This document shows positions 6,333 to 12,405 of a DNA stretch of 16,973 bases, piece by piece. The DNA lies in contig CALCNO010000129.1 in assembly GCA_937897615.1 (NCBI GenBank), forward strand, positions 1 through 16,973, given 5' to 3'. The stretch's first letter is position 1. Every line of letters starts with the position of its first letter. The notes beneath the pieces are model-generated. The model did no database searches, was not told the origin of the DNA, and saw nothing but the letters and a program-made list of their open reading frames with translations. Both the position numbers and the translations under genes were made by a program. This DNA is from an uncultured Anaerolineaceae bacterium. Lineage in GTDB: Bacteria > Chloroflexota > Anaerolineae > Anaerolineales > Anaerolineaceae.

Positions 6333-7517
6333 ATGACCTCTCAGAACAAATTCCTGCGTTTCGCCATGTTCGCCCTGCTCTACTTTACCCAGGGTACCAT
6401 TTTGGGATACTTCGCTTCGCTCAACGCGCTGTACATGCTGGACAGCGGCCTGGATATGGGCAAAGTGGGCATCTTCTCTTCCATCGCGCTCATCCCCTTT
6501 GTGATCAAGATTTTCTTTGGGATGCTCAGCGACAGGGTCAACCTGCTCAAACTGGGGCATCGCCGTCCGTACATCGTCATCGGCCTGCTGGTGCAGTTTG
6601 CCTGTCTGTTGCTGGTGGCCAATATCAACCCCGGCCAAAACTACTGGCTGTATGTGGCACTGGCCTTCCTGCTGCAGCTTGGCATGGCCTTTTACGACAC
6701 CTGTACCGATGGCCTGGCATTGGACATCACCCCCGAACATGAACGCGGCGTACTGCAGGGGTTCATGGTGGGCGGGCGCTCCATCGGCGTGATCGCCGCG
6801 GCCTCCGCGGCCGGCTGGATTGCCCAGCACATGGGCTGGTCTTCCGTGTTCTATTTCCTCGCCATCCTCACCCTCATCCCCTTACCGTTCATCTTTTTCA
6901 TTAAAGAGATGGTCCGCACTGCTGAGATGCGCTTCCAGTGGTCGGCGTTCAGCGCCTTTAAGAACCGCCAGGTGATCGCCGCAGCCGCGGTGGGGCTGAT
7001 CGTTTTCCTCGTCATCGTGGGCGCCAACCAGGATATCAACCCACACTTCAGCGCGCGCTTTGGCATTGACCTTGCCACCGCCGGGCTGGTCACCACCGTG
7101 TGGGGCATTGGCTGTGTGGCGGGCGCCTTCCTCGGCGGCTTTGTAATGGATAAAACCGGCAACCGCAACGCCCTGCTGCTTTCGCTCATTCTGGTGGTGC
7201 CGGCACTGGTACTGCTGGCCTTCGTTCCTTCCATCCCGTTCATGTGGATCGCCGCGGTATTCTTCGGTATTGCCTACGGCCTGAGCCAGGCGGTTTACTT
7301 TGCCCTGGCGATGAAGTACACCCAGCCTGCCATTGCCGCCTCGATGTACTCCATCCTGATGGCGGTTACCAACGTGGGGCAGGGCATCGGCCTGGGAGTG
7401 GCCGGCGGGCTGGCCAAAAACGGCAACTTTACGCTGGTTTTCATCCTCTTTGCCGCGATCATGTTCCTGATCCTGCCCTTCTTCCCGATCCTCTTTAGCA
7501 AGAAGGCTGCTGCATAA
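6333..7517 (+). CDS. MFS transporter, AmpG/BT1-like
   Basis: This 394-residue integral membrane protein has about 12 hydrophobic segments in two halves. It opens with LLYFTQGTILGYFASLNALYML, as in the AmpG, PucC and folate-biopterin (BT1) branches of the major facilitator superfamily. The helix 2-3 loop motif is GMLSDRVNLLKLGHRRPYI (63-81), and FYDTCTDGLALDITPEHERG (119-138) is in the place of the AmpG-type QDxxxDxxAxE...ERG block. Substrate is unknown: AmpG carries muropeptides and BT1 proteins carry pterins. The start has AAGGAA six bases upstream. The DUF6884-like gene follows after 3 bp, so they are co-transcribed. Confidence 0.88.
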   Translation: MTSQNKFLRFAMFALLYFTQGTILGYFASLNALYMLDSGLDMGKVGIFSSIALIPFVIKIFFGMLSDRVNLLKLGHRRPYIVIGLLVQFACLLLVANINPGQNYWLYVALAFLLQLGMAFYDTCTDGLALDITPEHERGVLQGFMVGGRSIGVIAAASAAGWIAQHMGWSSVFYFLAILTLIPLPFIFFIKEMVRTAEMRFQWSAFSAFKNRQVIAAAAVGLIVFLVIVGANQDINPHFSARFGIDLATAGLVTTVWGIGCVAGAFLGGFVMDKTGNRNALLLSLILVVPALVLLAFVPSIPFMWIAAVFFGIAYGLSQAVYFALAMKYTQPAIAASMYSILMAVTNVGQGIGLGVAGGLAKNGNFTLVFILFAAIMFLILPFFPILFSKKAAA

Positions 7518-7520
7518 ACC

Positions 7521-7919
7521 ATGCGCATCTATGTAACACATTGCTCCAAAGAAAAATCCCTGGCTGCCAAAACCAGCAGTGAACTGTTGCCGCCGGACGA
7601 GTTGTATACGGAACCCGGTATCCAAAAGTTTATGCGCGCTTGCAAAGAGCGTGGGGTAAGCTGGGCAATTCTTTCCGACAATTACGGCGTCTTCCTCCCT
7701 TCAGAACGCCGCGCGTATTACGAGAAGCCCCCGGCAACGGTGACGGCAGAAGAGGAAGCGGCCATCATAGTGCAGTTCGATGAATGCCTGGCGGCATACG
7801 CTGAAATCTGGTTTTATGTGCGCACAGAGACCTTTCATCCCTTCTACCAACGCGTGCTCAACAGCAGCGGTCTGGCAGCGCGTGTTCACCAGTTCCAGGA
7901 TGTGGAAGAAATCCGTTAG
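7521..7919 (+). CDS. DUF6884-like protein of unknown function
   Basis: This is a 132-residue soluble protein. The start MRIYVTHCSKEKS puts a Cys and Lys (C8, K10, K12) after the first beta strand. Further features are DELYTEPGIQKFM (26-38), WAILSDNYGVFLPSE (48-62) and YYEKPPATVT (66-75). This order (C-S-K, E-L-Y, L-S-x-x-Y-G-x-x-x-P, then a Y-x-K-P turn) is the pattern of the DUF6884 and YaaA-like families, a few members of which bind DNA or nucleotides. I cannot assign a function. Translation is probably coupled to the transporter gene (3-bp gap, no good Shine-Dalgarno). Confidence 0.7.
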   Translation: MRIYVTHCSKEKSLAAKTSSELLPPDELYTEPGIQKFMRACKERGVSWAILSDNYGVFLPSERRAYYEKPPATVTAEEEAAIIVQFDECLAAYAEIWFYVRTETFHPFYQRVLNSSGLAARVHQFQDVEEIR

Positions 7920-7946
7920 AATCGCTGCGGTGAAATGTTTGGCAGC

Positions 7947-7975
7947 AAAAAGCGGCTCGAACTTTCGAGCCGCTT
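7947..7975 (-). terminator. Intrinsic terminator of the heliorhodopsin gene
   Basis: Between the convergent DUF6884-like and heliorhodopsin genes is an 11-bp perfect stem (AAGCGGCTCGA / TCGAGCCGCTT) with a 4-base loop at 7950-7975. Read on the minus strand, the stem runs into a T5 tract ending at 7947, a classical Rho-independent terminator about 35 bp after the rhodopsin stop. On the plus strand there is no T-run, so termination there would be weaker. Confidence 0.85.
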
Positions 7976-8009
7976 AACGTCTTGCAATTTTGTTTATCAA
8001 AAACTTTTC

Positions 8010-8756
8010 TTACAAACTTGGCGCGAACACCCCTGAGAAGATCAGCCACGCCAGGGTGGTTTTAGCGGCAAGGCTAAGGATAATGTAAACCCGTTCGCCG
8101 AAGAGATAATCCGCCCATTTGCCCACTTTTTTGTATTGAAGGAACATATTCAGCGCAAAGATGTTGAAGAAAGCAAACAGCGTTGGGATGATGGCGTAAA
8201 CAAAGGCCGGTGGTTTGGCATCCCCAGAATTGACTGCGCCCAGGAAGTATAGAAAGATAACAATCCATGGCGCAATCCCGGCAATACAGCCAAAGATGAA
8301 AGATGTCCAATTGGTTTTCTTGGTGTATTGGTTGTGATACTCCATCATCAGGCCAAAGAGGTTCATACTGGCGTTGACCGTGAAGGCAAGGATGATAGCG
8401 CCAATATCATTGACGCCAACCAGCAATCCGATCAGGACGATCATGAGCGAGGAACTAAGCGCGTACTCGTAGAAGCGCACCGGGTTCATGCCCTGTTTGA
8501 GCATCTTCTCGTACCACTTGAAACCAAAAGTGGCCAGGCCAAAGTGCGCCACCGCAGACAGTAGCAGGAAAATGGCCACGCCTATCCCAAGCGGAATATC
8601 GAAAATCTTTTGCGGGTTCGCCACCAACCCGCCCAGCTCGCGGTTAAAGGTCAGGTAATTTGAATAGACCGGGTAGGTCTCTCCGGGCGTGTCGATGATG
8701 AAAGTGATGATGATCATAAAAGCTCCCTGCACAAAATGCAGAAATCCCATGATCAA
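8010..8756 (-). CDS. Heliorhodopsin (intact frame; N-terminus probably extends to 8821 through a frame break)
   Basis: The open frame gives 248 residues with seven hydrophobic segments. Family hallmarks are clear. NPVRFYEYALSSSLMIVLI (91-109) carries the counterion Glu (E97, equivalent to E107 of heliorhodopsin 48C12). SLAAKTTLAWLIFSG (228-242) carries the retinal Schiff-base Lys K232 (equivalent to K241). Conserved His7 (GFLHFVQ) and His71 (SAVAHFGLA) match the intracellular polar cluster. GKWADYLFGERVYIILSL also matches the family. Heliorhodopsins bind retinal, have inverted topology (N-terminus inside) and slow photocycles, and act as light sensors or enzyme regulators, not strong pumps. 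In this frame the first start is a TTG at 8756 with no ribosome binding site. Conserved LRRFN is encoded just before it, and the ATG with a strong Shine-Dalgarno lies in another frame at 8821. No retinal-synthesis gene is in the window. Confidence 0.95.
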   Translation of the reverse strand: MIMGFLHFVQGAFMIIITFIIDTPGETYPVYSNYLTFNRELGGLVANPQKIFDIPLGIGVAIFLLLSAVAHFGLATFGFKWYEKMLKQGMNPVRFYEYALSSSLMIVLIGLLVGVNDIGAIILAFTVNASMNLFGLMMEYHNQYTKKTNWTSFIFGCIAGIAPWIVIFLYFLGAVNSGDAKPPAFVYAIIPTLFAFFNIFALNMFLQYKKVGKWADYLFGERVYIILSLAAKTTLAWLIFSGVFAPSL

Positions 8757-8767
8757 GTTAAAACGTC

Positions 8768-8821
8768 TCAGTTTTTGATTTTTGTCTCAACTGATTGATC
8801 CAGCATCTTTTCGGTCGGCAT
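8768..8821 (-). CDS. 17-codon reading frame carrying the likely true heliorhodopsin start
   Basis: From the ATG at 8821 the frame reads MPTEKMLDQSVETKIKN and stops at TGA (8770-8768). It has the best ribosome binding site in the window (AGGAGGAGG, 8836-8828, six bases upstream) and a matching promoter. Shifting back one base at the final AAC gives IKN-LRRFNLIMG, which runs into the heliorhodopsin frame and resembles the usual N-terminal helix of that family (K-x-L-x-x-F-N-x-x-x-G-x-x-H-x-x-Q). The joined product would be about 270 residues, normal for heliorhodopsins. It is therefore either the front of a frameshifted gene or a leader ORF coupled to it. Confidence 0.7.
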   Translation of the reverse strand: MPTEKMLDQSVETKIKN

Positions 8822-8827
8822 AATATT

Positions 8828-8836
8828 CCTCCTCCT
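8828..8836 (-). promoter_or_regulatory. Strong ribosome binding site before the ATG at 8821
   Basis: AGGAGGAGG on the minus strand, six bases before the ATG. It decides that translation begins at 8821 and not at the TTG at 8756 or the ATG at 8750, neither of which has a Shine-Dalgarno. Confidence 0.85.
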
Positions 8837-8847
8837 ATATTATGAAT

Positions 8848-8876
8848 ATTGTAGAGGATTTTTGTCCGATTTTCAA
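8848..8876 (-). promoter_or_regulatory. Sigma-70-type promoter of the heliorhodopsin gene
   Basis: On the minus strand TTGAAA (8876-8871) is followed after exactly 17 bp by TACAAT (8853-8848). Transcription would start near 8841, giving a leader of about 20 bases that holds the Shine-Dalgarno. The rhodopsin gene therefore has its own promoter, separate from the upstream HAD-AKR gene. Confidence 0.75.
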
Positions 8877-8932
8877 GAGTCTACATCTGCGCACCTTCTA
8901 TCACCGCGCAGAACAAACTTGCTTATGCCAGG

Positions 8933-10399
8933 CTAGCGGGAATACAGGTTGCTGAGTTGCGCCATTTCATCAGGCGAGAGTTCTAGCTCTGCCGCCAGCA
9001 GATTCTCTTTCTGGTGAGCCGGGTTGAAAGACATGGGGATCGAGATCACTCGCGGCTGTGCAATCAGCCAGGCCAGCGCGATTTGAAAAGTGCTGGCGCT
9101 ATGGTCGTTGGCAATCTTTTTTAGAGCAGAGTTCACTTTAATGCTGCGGAATTTAACCGGCGAATACGCCGTGAGCAAAATATCATTTTGCTGGCAGTAA
9201 GCAAGAACGCCATTTTCTGCATACGTTCTATCCGGCAGGCGATAGGGAACCTGGTCGGTGAGGATTGGCGTTTCGCATAACTCCTGTGCGCGCCTGAGCA
9301 GCTTGAGGTTAAAATTGCTCACCCCAACATGCTTGACCTTGCCCGCGCGCACCAGTTGGTTGAGCGCAGCAAAGGTTTCCTCAAGGCGTATCAGAGGGTT
9401 GGGCCAATGGATCAGGTAAATATCCAGATACTCCATCTTAAGACGCTTGAGGCTTTGCGCACATGCCTTGAGCACTGCCTCGGGCCGCAAATGCCCCGGA
9501 GAGACTTTTGAGGTGATGAGCAGGTCTGCGCGATTTTTACCCGAGGCGCGTACAGCTTCGCCCAGCAATTCTTCCGCATGGCCGCTGGCATAAATCTCGG
9601 CAGTGTCAAAATGGCTGTAACCAAGCTCCAGCGCGGAGCGAAGCGCGGCCAGCGATTTTGAGTCGCCCGCAGGATCCGCGCCGGACTTGCCACCAATGGA
9701 CCAGGTGCCAAATCCAATCTTTGGAACGCGTATCCCGGATACCTCTTCGTATTTCATATCGTCACCGCCTATTCTCGAACTCACACGATGCCATTGAATT
9801 CCCATGTTGGCCAGTTCACGGCGTAACTGCTCCACCGAACGGTAAAGGATCGTCCTGATCCCCAACTCCTCAGCGGCAAAGACATTCTCCTCGGAATCGT
9901 CAATGAAGATGCACTCGCCTGCCGGCCGCCCGATGCGCTTGAGCAGCATGCGGTAGATGCGTTCATCCGGCTTGGTGACCCCGGCATCGCCGGAGATGAT
10001 GTACTCCTGCAACAGCGGCAGGAAGAGCAGCTCGTCTTTTACCGTGTCGAACTTCTCACGCGACCAGTTGCTCAGCCCGTAGAGCCGGTAACCCTGCTCT
10101 TTGAGCCGGCGCATCAAGTCAATCGCCTGCGTGTTCTGCGGCCCTCTGGCTTCGCCCCAGCGCGTGTTGAACCAACCCAGTTCGCGCGCATACTCCGGGT
10201 GGGCGGCGCTGAGTTCGGCAATGCCCTTTGCAAAGGGGTAGCCCGCATCCATGCGGCGGTTCATCTCGCGCAGGCCGGTTTTTTCGAGAAATAATTCGAT
10301 CTCAGCATCATTGTTAAAAACCTTGCAATACAAATTCTGGAATTTCCATTCCACCAGCACGTCGCCAAAGTCAAAGATGATCACGGGTTTTTCGGGCAT
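8933..10399 (-). CDS. Fusion protein: HAD-family phosphatase joined to aldo/keto reductase
   Basis: One uninterrupted frame of 488 residues from the ATG at 10399 (AGGAAAG upstream). Residues 1-201 are a HAD-IA hydrolase like YihX sugar-phosphate phosphatases: nucleophile D10 in IFDFGDVLVEW, motif II S110-N111, motif III K143 in GVTKPDERIY, motif IV DD (167-168) in FIDDSEENV. Residues 215-488 are a complete aldo/keto reductase starting MKYEEVSG, with the tetrad D265, Y270 (HFDTAEIYASG), K298 (ITSKVS) and H331 (LIHWPNP), plus GVSNFN (359-364). A linker of about 13 residues joins them. An SD-like AGGCGGTGA lies before the internal ATG, so the reductase could also be made alone. The order suggests sugar-phosphate dephosphorylation followed by carbonyl reduction, which is inference. 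In-frame codons upstream of 10399 show no homology. Confidence 0.9.
   Translation of the reverse strand: MPEKPVIIFDFGDVLVEWKFQNLYCKVFNNDAEIELFLEKTGLREMNRRMDAGYPFAKGIAELSAAHPEYARELGWFNTRWGEARGPQNTQAIDLMRRLKEQGYRLYGLSNWSREKFDTVKDELLFLPLLQEYIISGDAGVTKPDERIYRMLLKRIGRPAGECIFIDDSEENVFAAEELGIRTILYRSVEQLRRELANMGIQWHRVSSRIGGDDMKYEEVSGIRVPKIGFGTWSIGGKSGADPAGDSKSLAALRSALELGYSHFDTAEIYASGHAEELLGEAVRASGKNRADLLITSKVSPGHLRPEAVLKACAQSLKRLKMEYLDIYLIHWPNPLIRLEETFAALNQLVRAGKVKHVGVSNFNLKLLRRAQELCETPILTDQVPYRLPDRTYAENGVLAYCQQNDILLTAYSPVKFRSIKVNSALKKIANDHSASTFQIALAWLIAQPRVISIPMSFNPAHQKENLLAAELELSPDEMAQLSNLYSR
9762..9770 (-). promoter_or_regulatory. Internal ribosome binding site before the aldo/keto reductase domain
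   Basis: AGGCGGTGA on the minus strand matches AGGAGGTGA at 8 of 9 bases and ends four bases before the in-frame ATG at 9757-9755, which begins the AKR domain. It suggests the two domains were once, or still are, separate translation products. Confidence 0.55.
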
Positions 10400-10459
10400 T
10401 GAGCTTTCCTGTCGTTCGGGTGTGGGGCGGTTACGTAAACCTGGCCCGCAGGGAATTCT

Positions 10460-10465
10460 ATTATA
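10460..10465 (-). promoter_or_regulatory. -10 box of the HAD-AKR gene
   Basis: TATAAT on the minus strand about 60 bp before the ATG at 10399. The -35 at 17-bp spacing is poor (TTTTAA). The call rests mainly on the -10 and its position. Confidence 0.45.
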
Positions 10466-10570
10466 AAAACCCAAATGGATGTTTAAAAATCTCTCTGCAG
10501 AAGAGCCATGATGAGACCGGGATTCCTGGACAGCGAAGCACTTACTCCTTGCGCCGAGTTTTCGCATCCC

Positions 10571-10599
10571 TTGACAAACGCAGGGCACCTCTATATAAT
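10571..10599 (+). promoter_or_regulatory. Consensus sigma-70 promoter of the TetR gene
   Basis: TTGACA (10571-10576), 17 bp, TATAAT (10594-10599): both boxes match the bacterial consensus perfectly. It is the strongest promoter visible in the window and must be held in check by the overlapping palindrome. Confidence 0.92.
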
Positions 10600-10620
10600 G
10601 AGTGTGTAGTCAGTCATTAT
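10595..10620 (+). promoter_or_regulatory. Probable TetR operator over the -10 box
   Basis: A 26-bp inverted repeat with arms ATAATGA and TCATTAT and further inner matches (10 of 13 base pairs symmetric, pattern ATAATGAnTGnnTAnnCAnTCATTAT). It begins inside the -10 box and covers the transcription start. Size and position are typical of autorepressing TetR-family operators. Confidence 0.8.
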
Positions 10621-10638
10621 ATTTGAAAGGAAGGCCGC

Positions 10639-11223
10639 ATGGCGCGTGCCCTTAGCACAGAAAAAAGAGAGCGTTTTCTCACTGCCGCGCTCAAGCTGTT
10701 CGTTGCCAACGGCATTCAAAACACTTCCACTGCCGAAATCTCCCGCGAAGCCGGAACTGCTGCCGGTACGCTTTTCCTCTACTTTTCCACCAAACAAGAC
10801 CTGATCGATGAACTGGTTTTGTGGATCGCCAAAAAGGAAGCCGCTGTGATCAACGGCCTGCTGACCCCGTCTCCCTCTGTTCGCGAGACCTTCTTCATCA
10901 TTTGGGATGGCTCCATCCGCTGGCTGCTTGAGAATATGGACGCCTACCGTTACTCCCAGCAGGTGCGCGATTCCAGCCTGGTCACCCCTGAAGTGGCACA
11001 GGAATCCGGGAAGTATTTTGCTTTCTATTACGATGCCATCCAAAAGGGTCTTGAAGCCGGCCTCCTCAAGCCTTACCCGGCTGACCTGATCGGCGGTTTC
11101 CTTTATCAGGATATTGTTGCCACGATGGACCATCTCCGCGCGCAGGCAGATCCACAGAAGTTAGCTCAAACCATCCAGCAGGGGTTTGACCTCTTCTGGG
11201 ATGGGATCAGTATCAGTAAATAA
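10639..11223 (+). CDS. TetR-family transcriptional repressor
   Basis: A 194-residue regulator of normal family length. The N-terminal DNA-binding domain (about 7-53) shows the signature ALKLFVANGIQNTSTAEIS then REAGTAAGTLFLYFSTKQDL (36-55), the helix-turn-helix and the following helix. The C-terminal ligand and dimer domain (about 60-190) is helical and gives no ligand hint. The ribosome binding site AAGGAAGG lies just before the ATG. A palindromic operator over its own promoter suggests autorepression with ligand-induced release. The small membrane protein gene follows 16 bp downstream in the same transcript and is the likely co-regulated effector. Confidence 0.95.
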   Translation: MARALSTEKRERFLTAALKLFVANGIQNTSTAEISREAGTAAGTLFLYFSTKQDLIDELVLWIAKKEAAVINGLLTPSPSVRETFFIIWDGSIRWLLENMDAYRYSQQVRDSSLVTPEVAQESGKYFAFYYDAIQKGLEAGLLKPYPADLIGGFLYQDIVATMDHLRAQADPQKLAQTIQQGFDLFWDGISISK

Positions 11224-11239
11224 CAACCAAGGAGTAAAA

Positions 11240-11608
11240 ATGTTTTCACCTCAACTTAGAGTTATCATCAGCGGATTGTCGTTCCTCGTCATCTTTGCCA
11301 TTGGTTTTGTGCTGCAGCACAGCGGGAAGCCCTACAACGTGGCCTTATTCACCCTGCACAAGCTGGTCAGCGTTGGCCTGGTGGTCTTTCTGGTAGTAGC
11401 TGTAATCAAGATTAATCAGGTGGCCCCGCTGAACACTGTGCAGGTCGTTGTGCTGGCGATCTCTGCCCTGTGTTTCATCGCCACCGTTGCGACAGGCGGG
11501 ATGCTGAGCGTGGAAAAAACCTGGCCGCTCATTGTTGCCGTGCTGCACAAGGTACTACCCTTCGCGACCCTTGTGTCCACAGCCGTATCTCTGTACCTAT
11601 TATCCTAG
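11240..11608 (+). CDS. Small four-helix integral membrane protein, unknown function
   Basis: The protein is 122 residues starting MFSPQLRV; GGAG lies six bases upstream and fixes this ATG. The frame continues upstream into the TetR gene, but that start has no support. Four hydrophobic segments are visible at about 8-26, 42-58, 66-87 and 96-121. His residues H27, H40 and H103 lie at membrane edges, two in a repeated L-H-K context (39-41 and 102-104), which could bind heme or metal (speculation). I do not recognise a named family. Co-transcription with a TetR repressor suggests stress or toxicant response. Confidence 0.8.
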   Translation: MFSPQLRVIISGLSFLVIFAIGFVLQHSGKPYNVALFTLHKLVSVGLVVFLVVAVIKINQVAPLNTVQVVVLAISALCFIATVATGGMLSVEKTWPLIVAVLHKVLPFATLVSTAVSLYLLS

Positions 11609-11629
11609 CAATCTTCTGGATGATCAAAA

Positions 11630-12274
11630 TTACATGAGGGCGATGTATTTGTAAATCATGATGAAATGGCACAAAGCTGCCAGCGTGACAAACACATGCC
11701 ACACTTCATGGAAGCCGAACACGCCCGGCACAAGGTCAAGTTTTTTGGTGATGTAGATGACCGCGCCAATGGTGTAGAGCAACCCGCCGGCCAGCATCCA
11801 CAACAGGCCGCCAGTTGGGATCACCTCCAGCATTGGCTTGATCACCAGCAGCGCCATCCAGCCCATCACCAGATAGATACCGGCGGTTACCCAGCGCGGC
11901 GCCTTGATGACAAACAGCTTTACCACCACGCCTACCAGCGCAAATCCCCAGATCAGCGCCAGGAACCCCCAGCGCAGAAAACCGCTGAAATAGTTCAGGC
12001 AGATGGGGGTATAGGTACCAGCAATGAGCACGTAGATAGCAGAATGATCAAACTTGCGCAGCCGGGATGTGCTTGCATCCGGCATGCGCACCAGGTGGTA
12101 GACAGTGCTGGCCGTAAACAGGGTGATTAACGAAAGCCCATATACAACAAGTGAAAGTTCGCGCAGCGCATTTCCTCTGCCTGCAATCACCAGGAATACC
12201 AGGCCAATAAGCGCCAAGGCGGCCGAAACCAGATGGATCAACCCACTGACGGGATCGCGAAACCAACGCTTCAA
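11630..12274 (-). CDS. Hemolysin III / PAQR-family membrane protein
   Basis: This 214-residue protein has seven predicted membrane helices, standard for the YqfA/TrhA (hemolysin III) branch of the PAQR superfamily. These are membrane proteins with a buried Zn site and possible hydrolase activity; E. coli TrhA affects membrane energetics. Conserved blocks are DPVSGLIHLVSA (7-18), STVYHL (56-61), RKFDHSAIYVLIAGTYTP (73-90) with D76 and H77, and GFHEVWHVF (187-195) with H189 and H193. The expected metal ligands are all present. It starts with TTG: an AGGAG lies five bases upstream and no ATG is suitably placed. It is convergent with the TetR-operon membrane protein (21-bp gap, no clear terminator). 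Confidence 0.93.
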   Translation of the reverse strand: MKRWFRDPVSGLIHLVSAALALIGLVFLVIAGRGNALRELSLVVYGLSLITLFTASTVYHLVRMPDASTSRLRKFDHSAIYVLIAGTYTPICLNYFSGFLRWGFLALIWGFALVGVVVKLFVIKAPRWVTAGIYLVMGWMALLVIKPMLEVIPTGGLLWMLAGGLLYTIGAVIYITKKLDLVPGVFGFHEVWHVFVTLAALCHFIMIYKYIALM

Positions 12275-12293
12275 TGTGACTCCTCAAAAAGTT

Positions 12294-12314
12294 TTGCGTT
12301 AAATTTAACCGCAA
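12294..12314 (-). promoter_or_regulatory. Palindrome upstream of the hemolysin III gene
   Basis: TTGCGTTAAA facing TTTAAC-CGCAA with a single extra base, including the perfect 12-mer GTTAAATTTAAC on the minus strand. It lies 20-40 bases before the TTG start, close to the ribosome binding site. It could be an operator or 5' leader structure; I see no matching second copy. Confidence 0.35.
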
Positions 12315-12405
12315 TCCCGGGAACACAAATATGCCTGAGGGCACAAATAGGGGCACATCACTCCACAAGCACGTCCCGGTTATTGGCTTTGATGACAGTT
12401 AATCA

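Noticed and set aside
6231..6830. Extension of the short-chain dehydrogenase by 200 N-terminal residues
   Set aside because: The extra part is antisense to the transporter gene and has no homology. The SDR fold starts at the ATG at 6230, which has a ribosome binding site.
10400..10588. Upstream in-frame extension of the HAD-AKR gene
   Set aside because: The added residues show no domain, the stretch contains a -10 box, and AGGAAAG precedes the ATG at 10399.
11186..11239. Upstream start of the four-helix membrane protein inside the TetR gene
   Set aside because: No ribosome binding site there; GGAG directly precedes the ATG at 11240, and the extra residues are hydrophilic low-information sequence.
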